Positions 42,223 to 51,520 of a stretch of DNA of 60,439 bases are shown one piece after another (the first letter of the stretch is position 1; each line of letters starts with the position of its first letter). Both the position numbers and the translations under genes were made by a program. The notes beneath the pieces are model-generated. The model worked only from the letters and a program-made list of their open reading frames with translations. It was not told the DNA's origin and did no database searches. The stretch is from Chloroflexota bacterium (GTDB taxonomy: Bacteria > Chloroflexota > Dehalococcoidia > UBA1151 > TMED-70): positions 1-60,439 of the forward strand of contig PBLU01000020.1 in NCBI GenBank assembly GCA_002721875.1. Direction: 5' to 3'.

Positions 42223-42242
42223 ATAGGGTCAATTGGTCCTAT
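42223..42242 (+). promoter_or_regulatory. 20-bp palindrome / 5' mRNA hairpin before the binding-protein gene
   Basis: ATAGGGTCAATTGGTCCTAT: eight arm pairs, two of them G-T, around AATT. As RNA the G-U pairs hold, giving an 8-bp stem and tetraloop at or near the very 5' end of the transcript. It could protect the mRNA from 5'-dependent decay, or the DNA palindrome could be an operator. Confidence 0.55.
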
Positions 42243-42280
42243 AAGTTCGTGGAATAAAAAAGTAACTACGGAGGATATGT

Positions 42281-44467
42281 ATGTTAAAAAAATTCCGATA
42301 TGGACTAGTTAGTGTAATGATCTTAAGTTTAGGATTATTTGCAATAGCTTGTTCAGAAGAGGAAGTTGAAGAAGCTACAAACACTACAAATGCTAGTGCT
42401 GCAGCTGCTGCCGCTAAGGATGCTGGTATGACAGCTGAAAAAGCTAAGGAAGCAATGCCTGCAGAAGCTGCGCCTGCTAAAGCAGAGCCAAAGCTTGTTG
42501 AAACTTCAGAAACTTCAAAAGCTGCTACTGGTGAAGACCAGGCTGCTGGATTAGGAGAAGGAGATGTATCTTGGCCAAGTCTTTCAGACGAAATGCCTAG
42601 TTCATTCTCTGAATCTCCAATGTGTGCCGCTAAAGCTGAGGCTGGAGAGATTCCTGCTTTAGAAGAAAGACTACCTGAAAACCCACTTGTTATTCAGCCT
42701 GCTGAAAGCATTGGAGAATACGGTGGTACTTGGTACAGAGCTTTCACTGGTCCTGCTGATGGACAAAACATGGAAAGACCTATGAAAGATCACATATTGT
42801 TCTTCGGAACTAATATGACAGATGTTCAACCAAACATTGCTGAAAGTTGGACTATAAATGATGATGCAACAGAATTCACGTTAACTCTAAGAAAAGGCCT
42901 AAAATGGTCTGATGGAGATGATATGACTACTGAAGACATCATGTTTTGGTATAACCATATGGTACAAAACGAAGATCTAGTGCCAACACCACCTTCATGG
43001 ATGAAGTCTGGTGGTGAATTGCTAAAATTCACAGCAGTAGATTCAGAAACTCTACAAATTAATTCAGAAGAACCTTACGGTCTACTAATTACTTTATTAG
43101 CTTCTGTTGTTGTTGCAGGACCACACACTAGAGGAGACTCTGGTCTTGGTCTTTACGCACCTTCGCACTACTTAAGTGACTACCATCCTGATGTTATAGG
43201 TCTTGATGAAGCTAATGCTAAAGCAGAAGCTGCTGGTTACGAAAACTGGGCTAAGTACATGTTGTTCTTAAACCATGCTAACGCTAACCCTGATTCACCT
43301 ATGATGACTGCTTGGAGAGTTACAAAGCCTATTACTTCTGATCAATGGGCTCTAGAAAGAAACTGTTTCTACTACGGTGTTGACACAGAAGGTCAACAAC
43401 TTCCTTACATGGATGGAGTAGTTCTTGATCTAGCAGAAAACCTAGAGGTGCTAAACCTTAAGGCTATTGCTGGTGAATTTACTGTTCAAGGTAGACACAT
43501 TGACCTTTCAAAACTACCTGTATTTACAGAGAACTCTGAAAAAGGTAACTACAGAATTCAATTCTGGAGACAACCTGAATCTGGTATTGCTAACCTTTAC
43601 ATCAATGAAACTTGGGAAGGTGATGGAGGAGCAGTAGATACTGAAACTGCATCTTTCTTGCAAAATAAAGACTTTAGAGCAGCTCTATCAATGGGTATTG
43701 AAAGAGATGAAATTAACGAAGTATTCTTCCTAGGATTAGGAGAAACTGGTGGACTGTGTGCAGGATGGGATGACCCAGACGATGCAGATCACTATGTTGG
43801 AGAACACTACGTAGAATTTAATCCAGAAGAAGCTAATGCTTTATTAGACTCAATTGGATTAGATCAAAAAGATGCTGACGGCATGAGATTGATGCCTGAT
43901 ACAGGAGAAAAAATCGTTGTAACTCACAGTGTTGCTGTAGCAGCATTCGAAGATTATGAAGGTATTGACTCTATGGTTATCGAAATGTGGAAAAAGCATC
44001 TTGGTATCGATGGAAAACTTGATGCACAAGAAAGAAGCTTGTGGTCAGGAAGATTCGAAAATAACGAAACCATGCTTAACAGTTGGGAATCATCTGGAAG
44101 AGCTGGTGCGATCATAACTCCAAATCACTTGGGTATGGTAGCGGGTGGAGGATATATTGCTCCAGCTGCAGCTGATGCACACCAAGCTGATGGAACTTAT
44201 GCGGATGGATGGATTGGAGAATGGCAGAAACTTTATGACGAAGCTGTTAGTGACGGAACAAAGTATACTGAAAATCTTAAAAAGGTTGTAGAACTAAACT
44301 GTAATAATGTAAACCCAATCACAACTGTGATGAACAAGCCTACATATACAGCTATAATCAAAAAGAATGTAAGAAACGTTCCTAATCCACTTCCTTTCTC
44401 ATACCATGCACAAACTTCAGGAAATGGTTTCCCTGAGACATGGTGGTTAGAAGGCGGAAACCAATAA
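42281..44467 (+). CDS. Peptide ABC transporter substrate-binding lipoprotein (SBP family 5)
   Basis: A 728-residue lipoprotein with lipobox FAIAC (C24), a low-complexity acidic/Ala linker to about residue 90, and a family 5 binding domain. Recognisable are YGGTWYRAF, ESWTINDDATEFTLTLRKGLKWSDGDDMTTEDIMFWYNHM, DFRAALSMGIERDEINEVF and FNPEEANALLDSIGL. It captures oligopeptides or similar ligands for the permeases encoded next. Codon choice favours TAC, TTC, AAC and CAC more than the genes around it, suggesting very high expression. GGAGG lies six bases before the ATG. A strong hairpin separates it from the permease genes. Confidence 0.93.
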   Translation: MLKKFRYGLVSVMILSLGLFAIACSEEEVEEATNTTNASAAAAAAKDAGMTAEKAKEAMPAEAAPAKAEPKLVETSETSKAATGEDQAAGLGEGDVSWPSLSDEMPSSFSESPMCAAKAEAGEIPALEERLPENPLVIQPAESIGEYGGTWYRAFTGPADGQNMERPMKDHILFFGTNMTDVQPNIAESWTINDDATEFTLTLRKGLKWSDGDDMTTEDIMFWYNHMVQNEDLVPTPPSWMKSGGELLKFTAVDSETLQINSEEPYGLLITLLASVVVAGPHTRGDSGLGLYAPSHYLSDYHPDVIGLDEANAKAEAAGYENWAKYMLFLNHANANPDSPMMTAWRVTKPITSDQWALERNCFYYGVDTEGQQLPYMDGVVLDLAENLEVLNLKAIAGEFTVQGRHIDLSKLPVFTENSEKGNYRIQFWRQPESGIANLYINETWEGDGGAVDTETASFLQNKDFRAALSMGIERDEINEVFFLGLGETGGLCAGWDDPDDADHYVGEHYVEFNPEEANALLDSIGLDQKDADGMRLMPDTGEKIVVTHSVAVAAFEDYEGIDSMVIEMWKKHLGIDGKLDAQERSLWSGRFENNETMLNSWESSGRAGAIITPNHLGMVAGGGYIAPAAADAHQADGTYADGWIGEWQKLYDEAVSDGTKYTENLKKVVELNCNNVNPITTVMNKPTYTAIIKKNVRNVPNPLPFSYHAQTSGNGFPETWWLEGGNQ

Positions 44468-44486
44468 TCAACATTTGATTATTTAA

Positions 44487-44523
44487 ATATGAAAAGAGGG
44501 CCTTTTGTGCCCTCTTTTCATAT
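44487..44523 (+). other. Intercistronic hairpin between binding protein and permease genes
   Basis: Perfect 15-bp stem ATATGAAAAGAGGGC (44487-44501) with GCCCTCTTTTCATAT (44509-44523), loop CTTTTGT, followed by TTTTG. It lies 20 bases after the binding-protein stop and about 60 before the permease. It probably stabilises the binding-protein mRNA or stops most transcripts so that the permease is made at lower level. Confidence 0.85.
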
Positions 44524-44582
44524 ATTTTGTAAGATAATTTCAAAAGAAGATTCATTTTCAGAAGTAGGTGGGAGAGTTTTAT

Positions 44583-45581
44583 ATGCTGAATTTCCTTATA
44601 AGAAGAACAATTTTTATGTTTATAGCTCTATGGGCTGTAACCCTTATTTCTTTTTTTATTATTAATCTTCCTGAAGGAGATTATGTAACAGCTTACATAG
44701 CACAGCTTCAGGCTACAGGAAGCTTGGTAGATGCTGAAGAAGCTGATAATCTCAGAATATTTTATGGTTTAGATAGACCTTTATATGTTCAATATTTTAA
44801 GTGGATGGGTCAAATATTATTTGATCAAAGTTTAGGTTTTTCATTCGAGTATAATATGCCAGTAACTGAGGTAATATCAGAAAGATTATTACTAACTATT
44901 GTACTTGCCATTGCGTGTGTAATTTTTATTTGGGTAATTGCAATTCCTTTCGGAATTATTTCTGCTGTCAAGCAATATTCTGTTTGGGATTATTTGTTCA
45001 CATTCTTAGGATTTGTCGGCTTAGCAATCCCAGACTTCATGATTGCATTGATTGCAATGTATTTATTTTTTGTTTGGTTCGATTTTAGCCCTGGGGGACT
45101 ATTTTCTCCAGAGTATGTTGGTGTCCCATGGAGTTGGGGTAGAGTTAAAGATTTAATTGACCATATTTGGATACCTATGGTAGTTTTAGGTACAGCTGGT
45201 ACTGCTTCTCTGATGAGAATAACTCGTGCAAATTTACTTGATGAATTAAGTAAACCTTACGTTATAACTGCCAGAGCTAAAGGTATGTCTGAATGGAGGC
45301 TGATATTAAAATATCCTGTTAGATTAGCTCTAAATCCAGCTATAAGCTTAACTGCTTATATACTACCTTATCTTATTTCTGGAAGTATTATTGTAGGAGT
45401 TGTATTATCTCTACCCACAGTTGGGCCTATGTTGGTAAAGGCTTTAGTTGCTCAAGATATGTTTTTGGCTGGTGGTATTATATTACTTATTGGATTTATG
45501 ACTGTTGTTGGAACTTTCATATCAGATCTGTTGCTATTGTGGGTTGATCCAAGAATTCGATTGGAAGCAGGTGGCTCATAA
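44583..45581 (+). CDS. Peptide ABC transporter permease, DppB/OppB type
   Basis: A 332-residue inner-membrane protein with about six spans. MLNFLIRRTIFMFIALWAVTLISFF is the N-terminal helix; RIFYGLDRPLYVQYFKWMG, FDQSLGFSF and the cytoplasmic EAA loop ELSKPYVITARAKGMSEWRLILKYPVRLALNP are typical of OppB/DppB. I start at 44583, since GGTGGGAG lies six to eight bases before this ATG; a GTG at 44568 is upstream in frame. Its stop overlaps the next ATG by one base. Confidence 0.92.
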   Translation: MLNFLIRRTIFMFIALWAVTLISFFIINLPEGDYVTAYIAQLQATGSLVDAEEADNLRIFYGLDRPLYVQYFKWMGQILFDQSLGFSFEYNMPVTEVISERLLLTIVLAIACVIFIWVIAIPFGIISAVKQYSVWDYLFTFLGFVGLAIPDFMIALIAMYLFFVWFDFSPGGLFSPEYVGVPWSWGRVKDLIDHIWIPMVVLGTAGTASLMRITRANLLDELSKPYVITARAKGMSEWRLILKYPVRLALNPAISLTAYILPYLISGSIIVGVVLSLPTVGPMLVKALVAQDMFLAGGIILLIGFMTVVGTFISDLLLLWVDPRIRLEAGGS

Positions 45582-46741
45582 TGGTTTTATCCTCACTAGG
45601 AAAAATCTTTTCGAAGAATGATTCAGCTCCAGAATCATCAGATCAAGCCAACTCAGTTGAACTAGCAACTCAAAGACAGCTGATATGGAGAAGATTTAAG
45701 AGACATAGACTTGGTTTTTCAGCATCAATTGTAGTTATATTATTTTATGTTGTTGTACTTATGGCTGATTTTCTTTCAACCGCTCCACCTGTAGATTATG
45801 CAGCTGCTAGAGGTTATATGCCACCTCAACCAGTTAAATTTTTCCATAATGGTCATTTTATGAGCACGTGTGAAGTGACTGGTGCAAGAAATATGGAAAC
45901 ATTCCTAATGGAATTTGAAGAAGATTGTGATAATTCTCAAGGTATAACTTTTTTTGCAAAAGGTTATGAATATAAACTTTGGGGATTATTTACTACTAAT
46001 AGACATATTTTAGGTATGAAAGATGAGACAAAAGATCCTAATGCATGGATACATTTATTTGGAACCGATAAACAAGGTAGAGACGTTTATTCAAGAACAA
46101 TGCATGCAACCAGAGTGTCTTTGACTATTGGGTTAGTTGGTGTTGCATTAAGTATTGTATTTGGAATATTCATTGGAGCAATTTCAGGATATTATGGAGG
46201 AATAATTGACTCTATATTACAAAGACTAATTGAGATAATAAGATCTGTTCCTACTATTCCTCTATACATGGGTTTATCTTCGGCGTTTCCTGAAGACTGG
46301 ACTATTAATCAAATATATTTCATGATCACTATAATAATTTCATTATTTGCATGGACTGATTTAGCAAGAGTTATAAGAGGAAGATTCCTTGCGATGAAAG
46401 ATGAAGATTTTGTTACTGCAGCAAGGCTTAATGGTGCCAAAACTATGAGAATTGTTTTTATACATATGCTTCCCTCTTTTTACAGCCATATTATTGCTCA
46501 AGCTTCTTTGTCTTTACCATTGATGATTGTTACTGAAACATCATTGAGTTTCTTAGGTTTAGGACTAAGACCTCCTGCTGTAAGTTATGGGGTTTTGCTA
46601 AAAGATGCTCAAAATGTTCAGTCGGTAGCTTCTTTCCCATGGTTATTTATTCCAGCGATTGCTGTAATTTTAGTTATTCTCGCCTTGAATTTCATGGGAG
46701 ATGGAATTAGAGATGCGGCAGACCCGTATCAGGAGGTATAA
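45581..46741 (+). CDS. Peptide ABC transporter permease, DppC/OppC type
   Basis: A 386-residue permease. An N-terminal cytoplasmic stretch with FKRHRLGFSASIVVILFYVVV as first helix is followed by an unusually long extracytoplasmic loop of about 110 residues (APPVDYAAARGYMPPQ to GTDKQGRDVYSRTMHATRVSLTIG). The EAA loop is DEDFVTAARLNGAKTMRIVFIHMLPSF, and the end is NFMGDGIRDAADPYQEV, the DppC hallmark. It pairs with the preceding permease and precedes two ATPases. Confidence 0.93.
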   Translation: MVLSSLGKIFSKNDSAPESSDQANSVELATQRQLIWRRFKRHRLGFSASIVVILFYVVVLMADFLSTAPPVDYAAARGYMPPQPVKFFHNGHFMSTCEVTGARNMETFLMEFEEDCDNSQGITFFAKGYEYKLWGLFTTNRHILGMKDETKDPNAWIHLFGTDKQGRDVYSRTMHATRVSLTIGLVGVALSIVFGIFIGAISGYYGGIIDSILQRLIEIIRSVPTIPLYMGLSSAFPEDWTINQIYFMITIIISLFAWTDLARVIRGRFLAMKDEDFVTAARLNGAKTMRIVFIHMLPSFYSHIIAQASLSLPLMIVTETSLSFLGLGLRPPAVSYGVLLKDAQNVQSVASFPWLFIPAIAVILVILALNFMGDGIRDAADPYQEV

Positions 46742-46743
46742 AT

Positions 46744-47793
46744 ATGGTAACCAAGAAAAATAAAAGCGAGACTATGCCTTTATTAGAGGTAAGAAATTTG
46801 CAAACTTATTTTTACACTGCTGATGGAATTGTTAAGGCTGTAGATGGAGTTAATTTAGATGTATTCCCTAAGAAAACACTTGGAATTGTTGGAGAATCTG
46901 GTTGTGGAAAAAGTATAACTACAAAATCTATTCTTAGACTTATAGATAATCCAGGTAAAATTATTGAAGGTAAAATGAACCTTTATGATAAATCTCACGA
47001 AAATTCTCAAGATATAGCTAAATTAAATAATCAAGAATTGAAAAAAGTAAGAGGTGGAAGGATATCTATGATTTTTCAGGAACCTATGACTTCTTTTAGC
47101 CCTATTCATACTGTAGGTAATCAGATTACAGAGGCAATAAAATTGCATTTAGACTATGAAAAAAATGAAGCTATGGAATTAGCCGAAGATTGGTTAGTTA
47201 GAGTTGGAATGAATAATCCAAAGCAAAGATTGAAGCAGTATGCATTTGAGCTTAGTGGAGGGCAAAGACAAAGAGCAATGATAGCTATGGCATTGTGCAC
47301 AAATCCTGATATATTAATTGCCGATGAACCTACCACAGCTTTAGATGTTACTACTCAAGCTCAAACTTTAGATTTATTAAATGATCTTCAAGAAAAAAAT
47401 GGAATGTCAATAATTATGATAACTCACGATTTAGGGGTTATTGCAGAATTAGCCGATCAAGTTAATGTTATGTACTTAGGAAAAGTTGTTGAAAGTGGAA
47501 CCCTGAATGATGTTTATAAAAATCCAATTCATCCTTATACAAAATCTTTGCTAAGTTCTATTCCATCTTTGGCAACTAAACACAGAGAAAGATTGCCTAT
47601 TTTGCAAGGAACAATCCCACATCCTGTAGCAAGGCCATCAGCATGTAATTTTGAATCAAATTGTGATGATATTAATCCAGATTGTAAAGACGCTGATCCA
47701 GTTTCTGTTGAAGAAGCTCCAGGTCATTTTGTTTTATATTGTGGAATTTGCTATCAAGACAAAAAATGTGCTTGGTATCCAAGAGGAATATAG
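46744..47793 (+). CDS. Peptide ABC transporter ATPase, OppD/DppD type
   Basis: A 349-residue ATPase with Walker A GESGCGKSITTKS, FQEPMTSFSPIHTVGNQI, signature LSGGQRQRAMIAMAL, Walker B ILIADEPTTALDVTTQAQ and THDLGVIAELADQVNVMYLG. The C-terminal extension is Cys-rich (SACNFESNCDD, DCKDAD, FVLYCGICYQDKKCAWYPRG), consistent with the metal or Fe-S cluster reported in some Opp ATPases. It starts two bases after the permease stop and is coupled to its OppF partner. Confidence 0.93.
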   Translation: MVTKKNKSETMPLLEVRNLQTYFYTADGIVKAVDGVNLDVFPKKTLGIVGESGCGKSITTKSILRLIDNPGKIIEGKMNLYDKSHENSQDIAKLNNQELKKVRGGRISMIFQEPMTSFSPIHTVGNQITEAIKLHLDYEKNEAMELAEDWLVRVGMNNPKQRLKQYAFELSGGQRQRAMIAMALCTNPDILIADEPTTALDVTTQAQTLDLLNDLQEKNGMSIIMITHDLGVIAELADQVNVMYLGKVVESGTLNDVYKNPIHPYTKSLLSSIPSLATKHRERLPILQGTIPHPVARPSACNFESNCDDINPDCKDADPVSVEEAPGHFVLYCGICYQDKKCAWYPRGI

Positions 47794-47806
47794 ATAGAGG
47801 TAAACT

Positions 47807-48853
47807 ATGACATCTGAAACTAAAGTTTTGAACGAAAATATTATAGAAATAAAAAATTTAAAAAAATATTATCAACTTACATCAGGATTGATGAAAAAAG
47901 TTACTGGAGTTGTTAGAGCAGTAGATGATGTTACATTTAATATTCCTAGAGGTAAGACTATTGGACTAGTAGGTGAGTCTGGTTGTGGTAAAACTACTAT
48001 TTCAAAATGTATATTAAGAGCCATTGATCCAACTGATGGGGATATATTATTAAATAATGAGGAAGGGTCATATAATTTAGCTACATTATCTGAGAATGAA
48101 TTACGACCTTTGAGAAAAGAAATGCAAATGATTTTTCAAGATCCATTTTCATCTCTAAACCCTAGAATGAATTTATACGAAATCGTTAGTGAACCACTTT
48201 TACTAAATGGTGTAAAAAATAAAACTGAAAGACAAGACAGAGTAGAAGAATTATTAGTCAAAGTAGGATTAAGATCAGAGTATATGATTAGATACCCGCA
48301 TGCTTTTAGTGGAGGTCAACGTCAAAGAATTGGTATAGCTAGGGCTCTTGCTTTGAACCCATCATTGATTGTTTGTGACGAACCTGTTTCTGGTTTAGAC
48401 GTTTCAGTTCAAGCTCAAGTAATTAATTTATTGATGGATCTGCAAGATGAATTTGGTCTATCTTATCTTTTTGTTTCTCATGATTTAAGTATTGTAAGAC
48501 AAATTAGTGATCAGATTAATGTTATGTATTTTGGAAGACAAGTTGAATCTGGAACACCTGAGGAAATTTTTAATCAATCAAAACATCCATATACTGAGAC
48601 TTTGATATCTGCAATACCAAATCCAGATCCAGACTTAAGAAAAGAAAGAAAGGAAATATTAGGTGTAACTCCAAATCCATCTAGTATAGCCTCTGGTTGT
48701 AATTTTCTTTCAAACTGCCCTGGACCTAAATCTGAGTGTATTGATTCTACTCCATTATTTGTTGAAGAATCTCCTGGACATAGTGTTTTATATTGTGAAT
48801 GTTGCTATGAAGAATATAAATGTGCCTGGTATCCAAGAATAGAATCAGAATAA
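47807..48853 (+). CDS. Peptide ABC transporter ATPase, OppF/DppF type
   Basis: A 348-residue ATPase with Walker A GESGCGKTTISK, IFQDPFSSLNPRMNLYEIV, signature FSGGQRQRIGIARALALNP, Walker B LIVCDEPVSGLDVSVQAQ and FVSHDLSIVRQISD. The Cys-rich tail (SGCNFLSNCPGPKSECID and LYCECCYEEYKCAWYPRI) is homologous to that of its OppD partner. It completes a full importer: one binding protein, two permeases, two ATPases. A lipoprotein and an amidohydrolase follow. Confidence 0.93.
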   Translation: MTSETKVLNENIIEIKNLKKYYQLTSGLMKKVTGVVRAVDDVTFNIPRGKTIGLVGESGCGKTTISKCILRAIDPTDGDILLNNEEGSYNLATLSENELRPLRKEMQMIFQDPFSSLNPRMNLYEIVSEPLLLNGVKNKTERQDRVEELLVKVGLRSEYMIRYPHAFSGGQRQRIGIARALALNPSLIVCDEPVSGLDVSVQAQVINLLMDLQDEFGLSYLFVSHDLSIVRQISDQINVMYFGRQVESGTPEEIFNQSKHPYTETLISAIPNPDPDLRKERKEILGVTPNPSSIASGCNFLSNCPGPKSECIDSTPLFVEESPGHSVLYCECCYEEYKCAWYPRIESE

Positions 48854-48866
48854 ATAACTTAATAAA

Positions 48867-49415
48867 ATGAAATCTTTAATATTTTTATTCACATTAGTAA
48901 TTACTGTAATAATTTCATGTTCTTCAGATGAGGACTATTCGCAACTTCAAGAATGGAGATCAGAGCTAAGAACTGAAATTATGGAAGCTAGAAGAAACGT
49001 AAATTCTACTTCAAATCTCGCTATAAGATCTGAAATTTATATAGATGAAGTTATAGATTTTTATATTTGGTTGAAAAAAAATATCTATTCCGATTATATT
49101 GATAAATCATGTGATGATGAAACATTCAAGGAAATAATTAAGACACAGTTTGAACCAGTTTCTTTACTAATTCAAATGTCATCTCCTATTGATGATCCCT
49201 TTGAGCTATTTCCTTTACCTTCTGAAATAATTCATATATTAGGTTCAGAAGGTTCTGTTGGGCTTGAGAAAGATACTTTTAAAAAAATAGACTCCAATAA
49301 TTTAGATTGGAAAGTTGAATTTGTTGATGAGCCTTTAAAATTAAAGAAAAACGGAGTATGGTATATAGTACCTACTAAACTAACAGAATCTATATTTAAA
49401 GGGTGTAAAAAATGA
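48867..49415 (+). CDS. Lipoprotein, unknown function
   Basis: A 182-residue exported lipoprotein: lipobox VIISC with Cys18 and a mainly helical mature part (LQEWRSELRTEIMEARRNVNS, then VIDFYIWLKKNIYSDYID). Two further Cys occur, CDDE and the C-terminal KGCKK, which could form a disulfide. No family recognised. It begins 13 bases after the ATPase stop and its stop overlaps the ATG of the amidohydrolase by four bases, so it belongs to the peptide-uptake operon. Confidence 0.72.
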   Translation: MKSLIFLFTLVITVIISCSSDEDYSQLQEWRSELRTEIMEARRNVNSTSNLAIRSEIYIDEVIDFYIWLKKNIYSDYIDKSCDDETFKEIIKTQFEPVSLLIQMSSPIDDPFELFPLPSEIIHILGSEGSVGLEKDTFKKIDSNNLDWKVEFVDEPLKLKKNGVWYIVPTKLTESIFKGCKK

Positions 49416-50665
49416 ATATAAAAGTTTTTTCTGGAAACAGATTGATTGATACTGTAGCTGGAAAAGTTATTGAAAAAGATATTTCTATTCTTGTTAAGGA
49501 TGCTGAAATAATAAGCGTAGATTCTACAGAAAAAATTTCATCTCATGAAATGTTTTCAAACGCTGAAAAATTTAAACTCAAGGGAACTATACTTCCGGGT
49601 TTAGTTGATTGCCACGTACATTTAATTGGTTTTGGAGATGGAACTCCGGGTGATGTCTTAGTAAAGACTGACGATAATTTATTAGCAATAAATGGAGCTC
49701 AAAATGCTATCAAACATCTTGATTCAGGTGTAACAACACTTAGAGATTTAGGTGCAAAAAATATGACAGGTTATATGATTAAGGAAGCTGCAAATAGAGG
49801 AATAATTCAAACCCCTGATCTTATTATGTCCGGAAGACCAATAACCATAGTGGGAGGGCACTTAAATTGGTTTGGAGAAGTTGCTACTGGGCCTACAGAA
49901 TGTATAGCTTCAGTCAGGCGTCTTCTAAAAGATGGAAGCGATATGATAAAAATTACAGCAACAGGAGGAAGTACTGGTACCTCAAATGTAAGAGTGCCAT
50001 CATTCAATTTAGATGAAATGAAAGCTATAGTTTTTGAAGCTCATAAATTTGGAGTTCATACCGCAGCTCACTGTGTAAACACTGAGGGAATTAGAAATGC
50101 AGTTGATGCAGGTGTGGATACTATTATTCATGGAAGATTTGTAAATACCGATGGTGAACTAGAATTTGATGAAAAACTTGCAGATCAAATGGTTGAACAA
50201 GGAACCTTTATCAACCCAACTCTTCATCAAGGACGAGATAGAATATGGCAACTATGGGAAAAAGAAAAGGAAGTAGAATTAACTGATATAGAAAAGACTG
50301 AAATTGAAATTTGGAAAAAACATTGGGATGATTCTCAAAAAGTTTGGGAGAAAGTTTTAGATAAAGGCATTCAATTGGTTGCAGGTTCCGATGCTTCTTG
50401 GCAATATTACAAGCTAGGTGGAACAAGCTTTCAAGATGAAATTCACTCACATGTATCTGTGGGCATGAGTCCAATGGAAGCTATTCAATCAGGAACTATT
50501 TTTTCAGCAATGTCTTGTTGGGTAGATAATGAAGTTGGATCTATAGAGCCAGGTAAAATAGCTAATATAATTTCAGTTGATGGTAAACCAGAAAAAGAAA
50601 TTAAAGATCTAAGAAATGTGAATTCTATAATCCACAGAGGTAGAGTTCATAAATTAGAGAAATAA
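49412..50665 (+). CDS. Amidohydrolase family protein (peptidase/imidazolonepropionase-like)
   Basis: A 417-residue metal-dependent hydrolase of the amidohydrolase superfamily. LPGLVDCHVHLIGFG supplies the HxH pair, MIKITATGGSTGT the conserved carboxylated Lys region, AAHCVNTEGI and TIIHGRFVN the next His residues, and LVAGSDASW the catalytic Asp. The closest pattern is the Xaa-Pro dipeptidase/aryldialkylphosphatase-like group. No signal peptide, so it is cytoplasmic. As last gene of the peptide importer operon it may degrade an imported dipeptide or cyclic amide (inference). Confidence 0.88.
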   Translation: MNIKVFSGNRLIDTVAGKVIEKDISILVKDAEIISVDSTEKISSHEMFSNAEKFKLKGTILPGLVDCHVHLIGFGDGTPGDVLVKTDDNLLAINGAQNAIKHLDSGVTTLRDLGAKNMTGYMIKEAANRGIIQTPDLIMSGRPITIVGGHLNWFGEVATGPTECIASVRRLLKDGSDMIKITATGGSTGTSNVRVPSFNLDEMKAIVFEAHKFGVHTAAHCVNTEGIRNAVDAGVDTIIHGRFVNTDGELEFDEKLADQMVEQGTFINPTLHQGRDRIWQLWEKEKEVELTDIEKTEIEIWKKHWDDSQKVWEKVLDKGIQLVAGSDASWQYYKLGGTSFQDEIHSHVSVGMSPMEAIQSGTIFSAMSCWVDNEVGSIEPGKIANIISVDGKPEKEIKDLRNVNSIIHRGRVHKLEK

Positions 50666-50695
50666 TTATTAAGTACTAGAAAATATCAGTATTAT

Positions 50696-51490
50696 CTAAT
50701 TAGTATTTTCAAATACATTAAGGCAGTATTTTATCCTATTAGGAATTGCTTTTTCGATTTTCTGAATTACTTCATCTTCTAATCTATCTCTTTTGAATTC
50801 AAGCGCAAAACATAATGGAAATGTTTCAGCAATATCCTCTCTTTTAGGATATTTTTTTGCATAATGAGAAATAAAATTTCCATTATCTGCTAATTGTGCA
50901 TTAATCCAGGCTTTAGAAGTACTATGATTGGAATCGAGAGATGTGTGAGCTGCCTCGTGTAAAAAAACTTCTTCTAAAAAACCATCCCTTAGATATTCTA
51001 AACCTCGATCGTGATGAATTAACAAATTATTGTTCCCTCCACCAAAATCTTCATTCCCTTTATGAATCCAAACCGTTTCAACATCTTTTCTAAATAATTT
51101 AGGTAGCCTTCCTATTACTTCAAGATAACTTAAAGCTACTGATTCAGCGTTTGTATTATTTTCAAATTCATCATTAACTTGAACTTCAATTTCAGAACCG
51201 TCAGAAAAAAAAGCTTTAAATAAAAAGGGAGTTATTTTTATCCATGAACCTTGCGCATAATCTTTTGAATCATCATTAATCCTACGATCGAACATAGTTC
51301 TTTCTTTGTTTGAGATTTTTTTTAGAGAAATAAAAGATGAATTATCTGATGAGTTTAATATATTATTACTCACAAAAACTGTTCCATCAAAAGGTATAAA
51401 ACTACTTCCTTCATCTATTTGAATTGGACTTTCTTCAGATTCTCCGCATGCAATTACAATAAATAGAAACGAGATGAGTATTTTTTTCAT
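50696..51490 (-). CDS. Lipoprotein with HExxH zinc-peptidase motif
   Basis: A 264-residue lipoprotein: lipobox VIAC (C15), an N-terminal domain of unknown type, and a putative metal site LHEAAHTSLDSNH with H178, E179, H182 and a further His at 189. REDIAETFPL (about 217-226) could supply a downstream Glu ligand, as in ATLF-like zinc peptidases. The VWIHKGNEDFGGGNNNLLIHH segment before it is reminiscent of the same group. I cannot name the family with certainty. It would act outside the membrane. Convergent with the amidohydrolase, 30 bases apart. Confidence 0.7.
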   Translation of the reverse strand: MKKILISFLFIVIACGESEESPIQIDEGSSFIPFDGTVFVSNNILNSSDNSSFISLKKISNKERTMFDRRINDDSKDYAQGSWIKITPFLFKAFFSDGSEIEVQVNDEFENNTNAESVALSYLEVIGRLPKLFRKDVETVWIHKGNEDFGGGNNNLLIHHDRGLEYLRDGFLEEVFLHEAAHTSLDSNHSTSKAWINAQLADNGNFISHYAKKYPKREDIAETFPLCFALEFKRDRLEDEVIQKIEKAIPNRIKYCLNVFENTN

Positions 51491-51520
51491 GATTATGATA
51501 CTACATATTAGGCTTATTTA

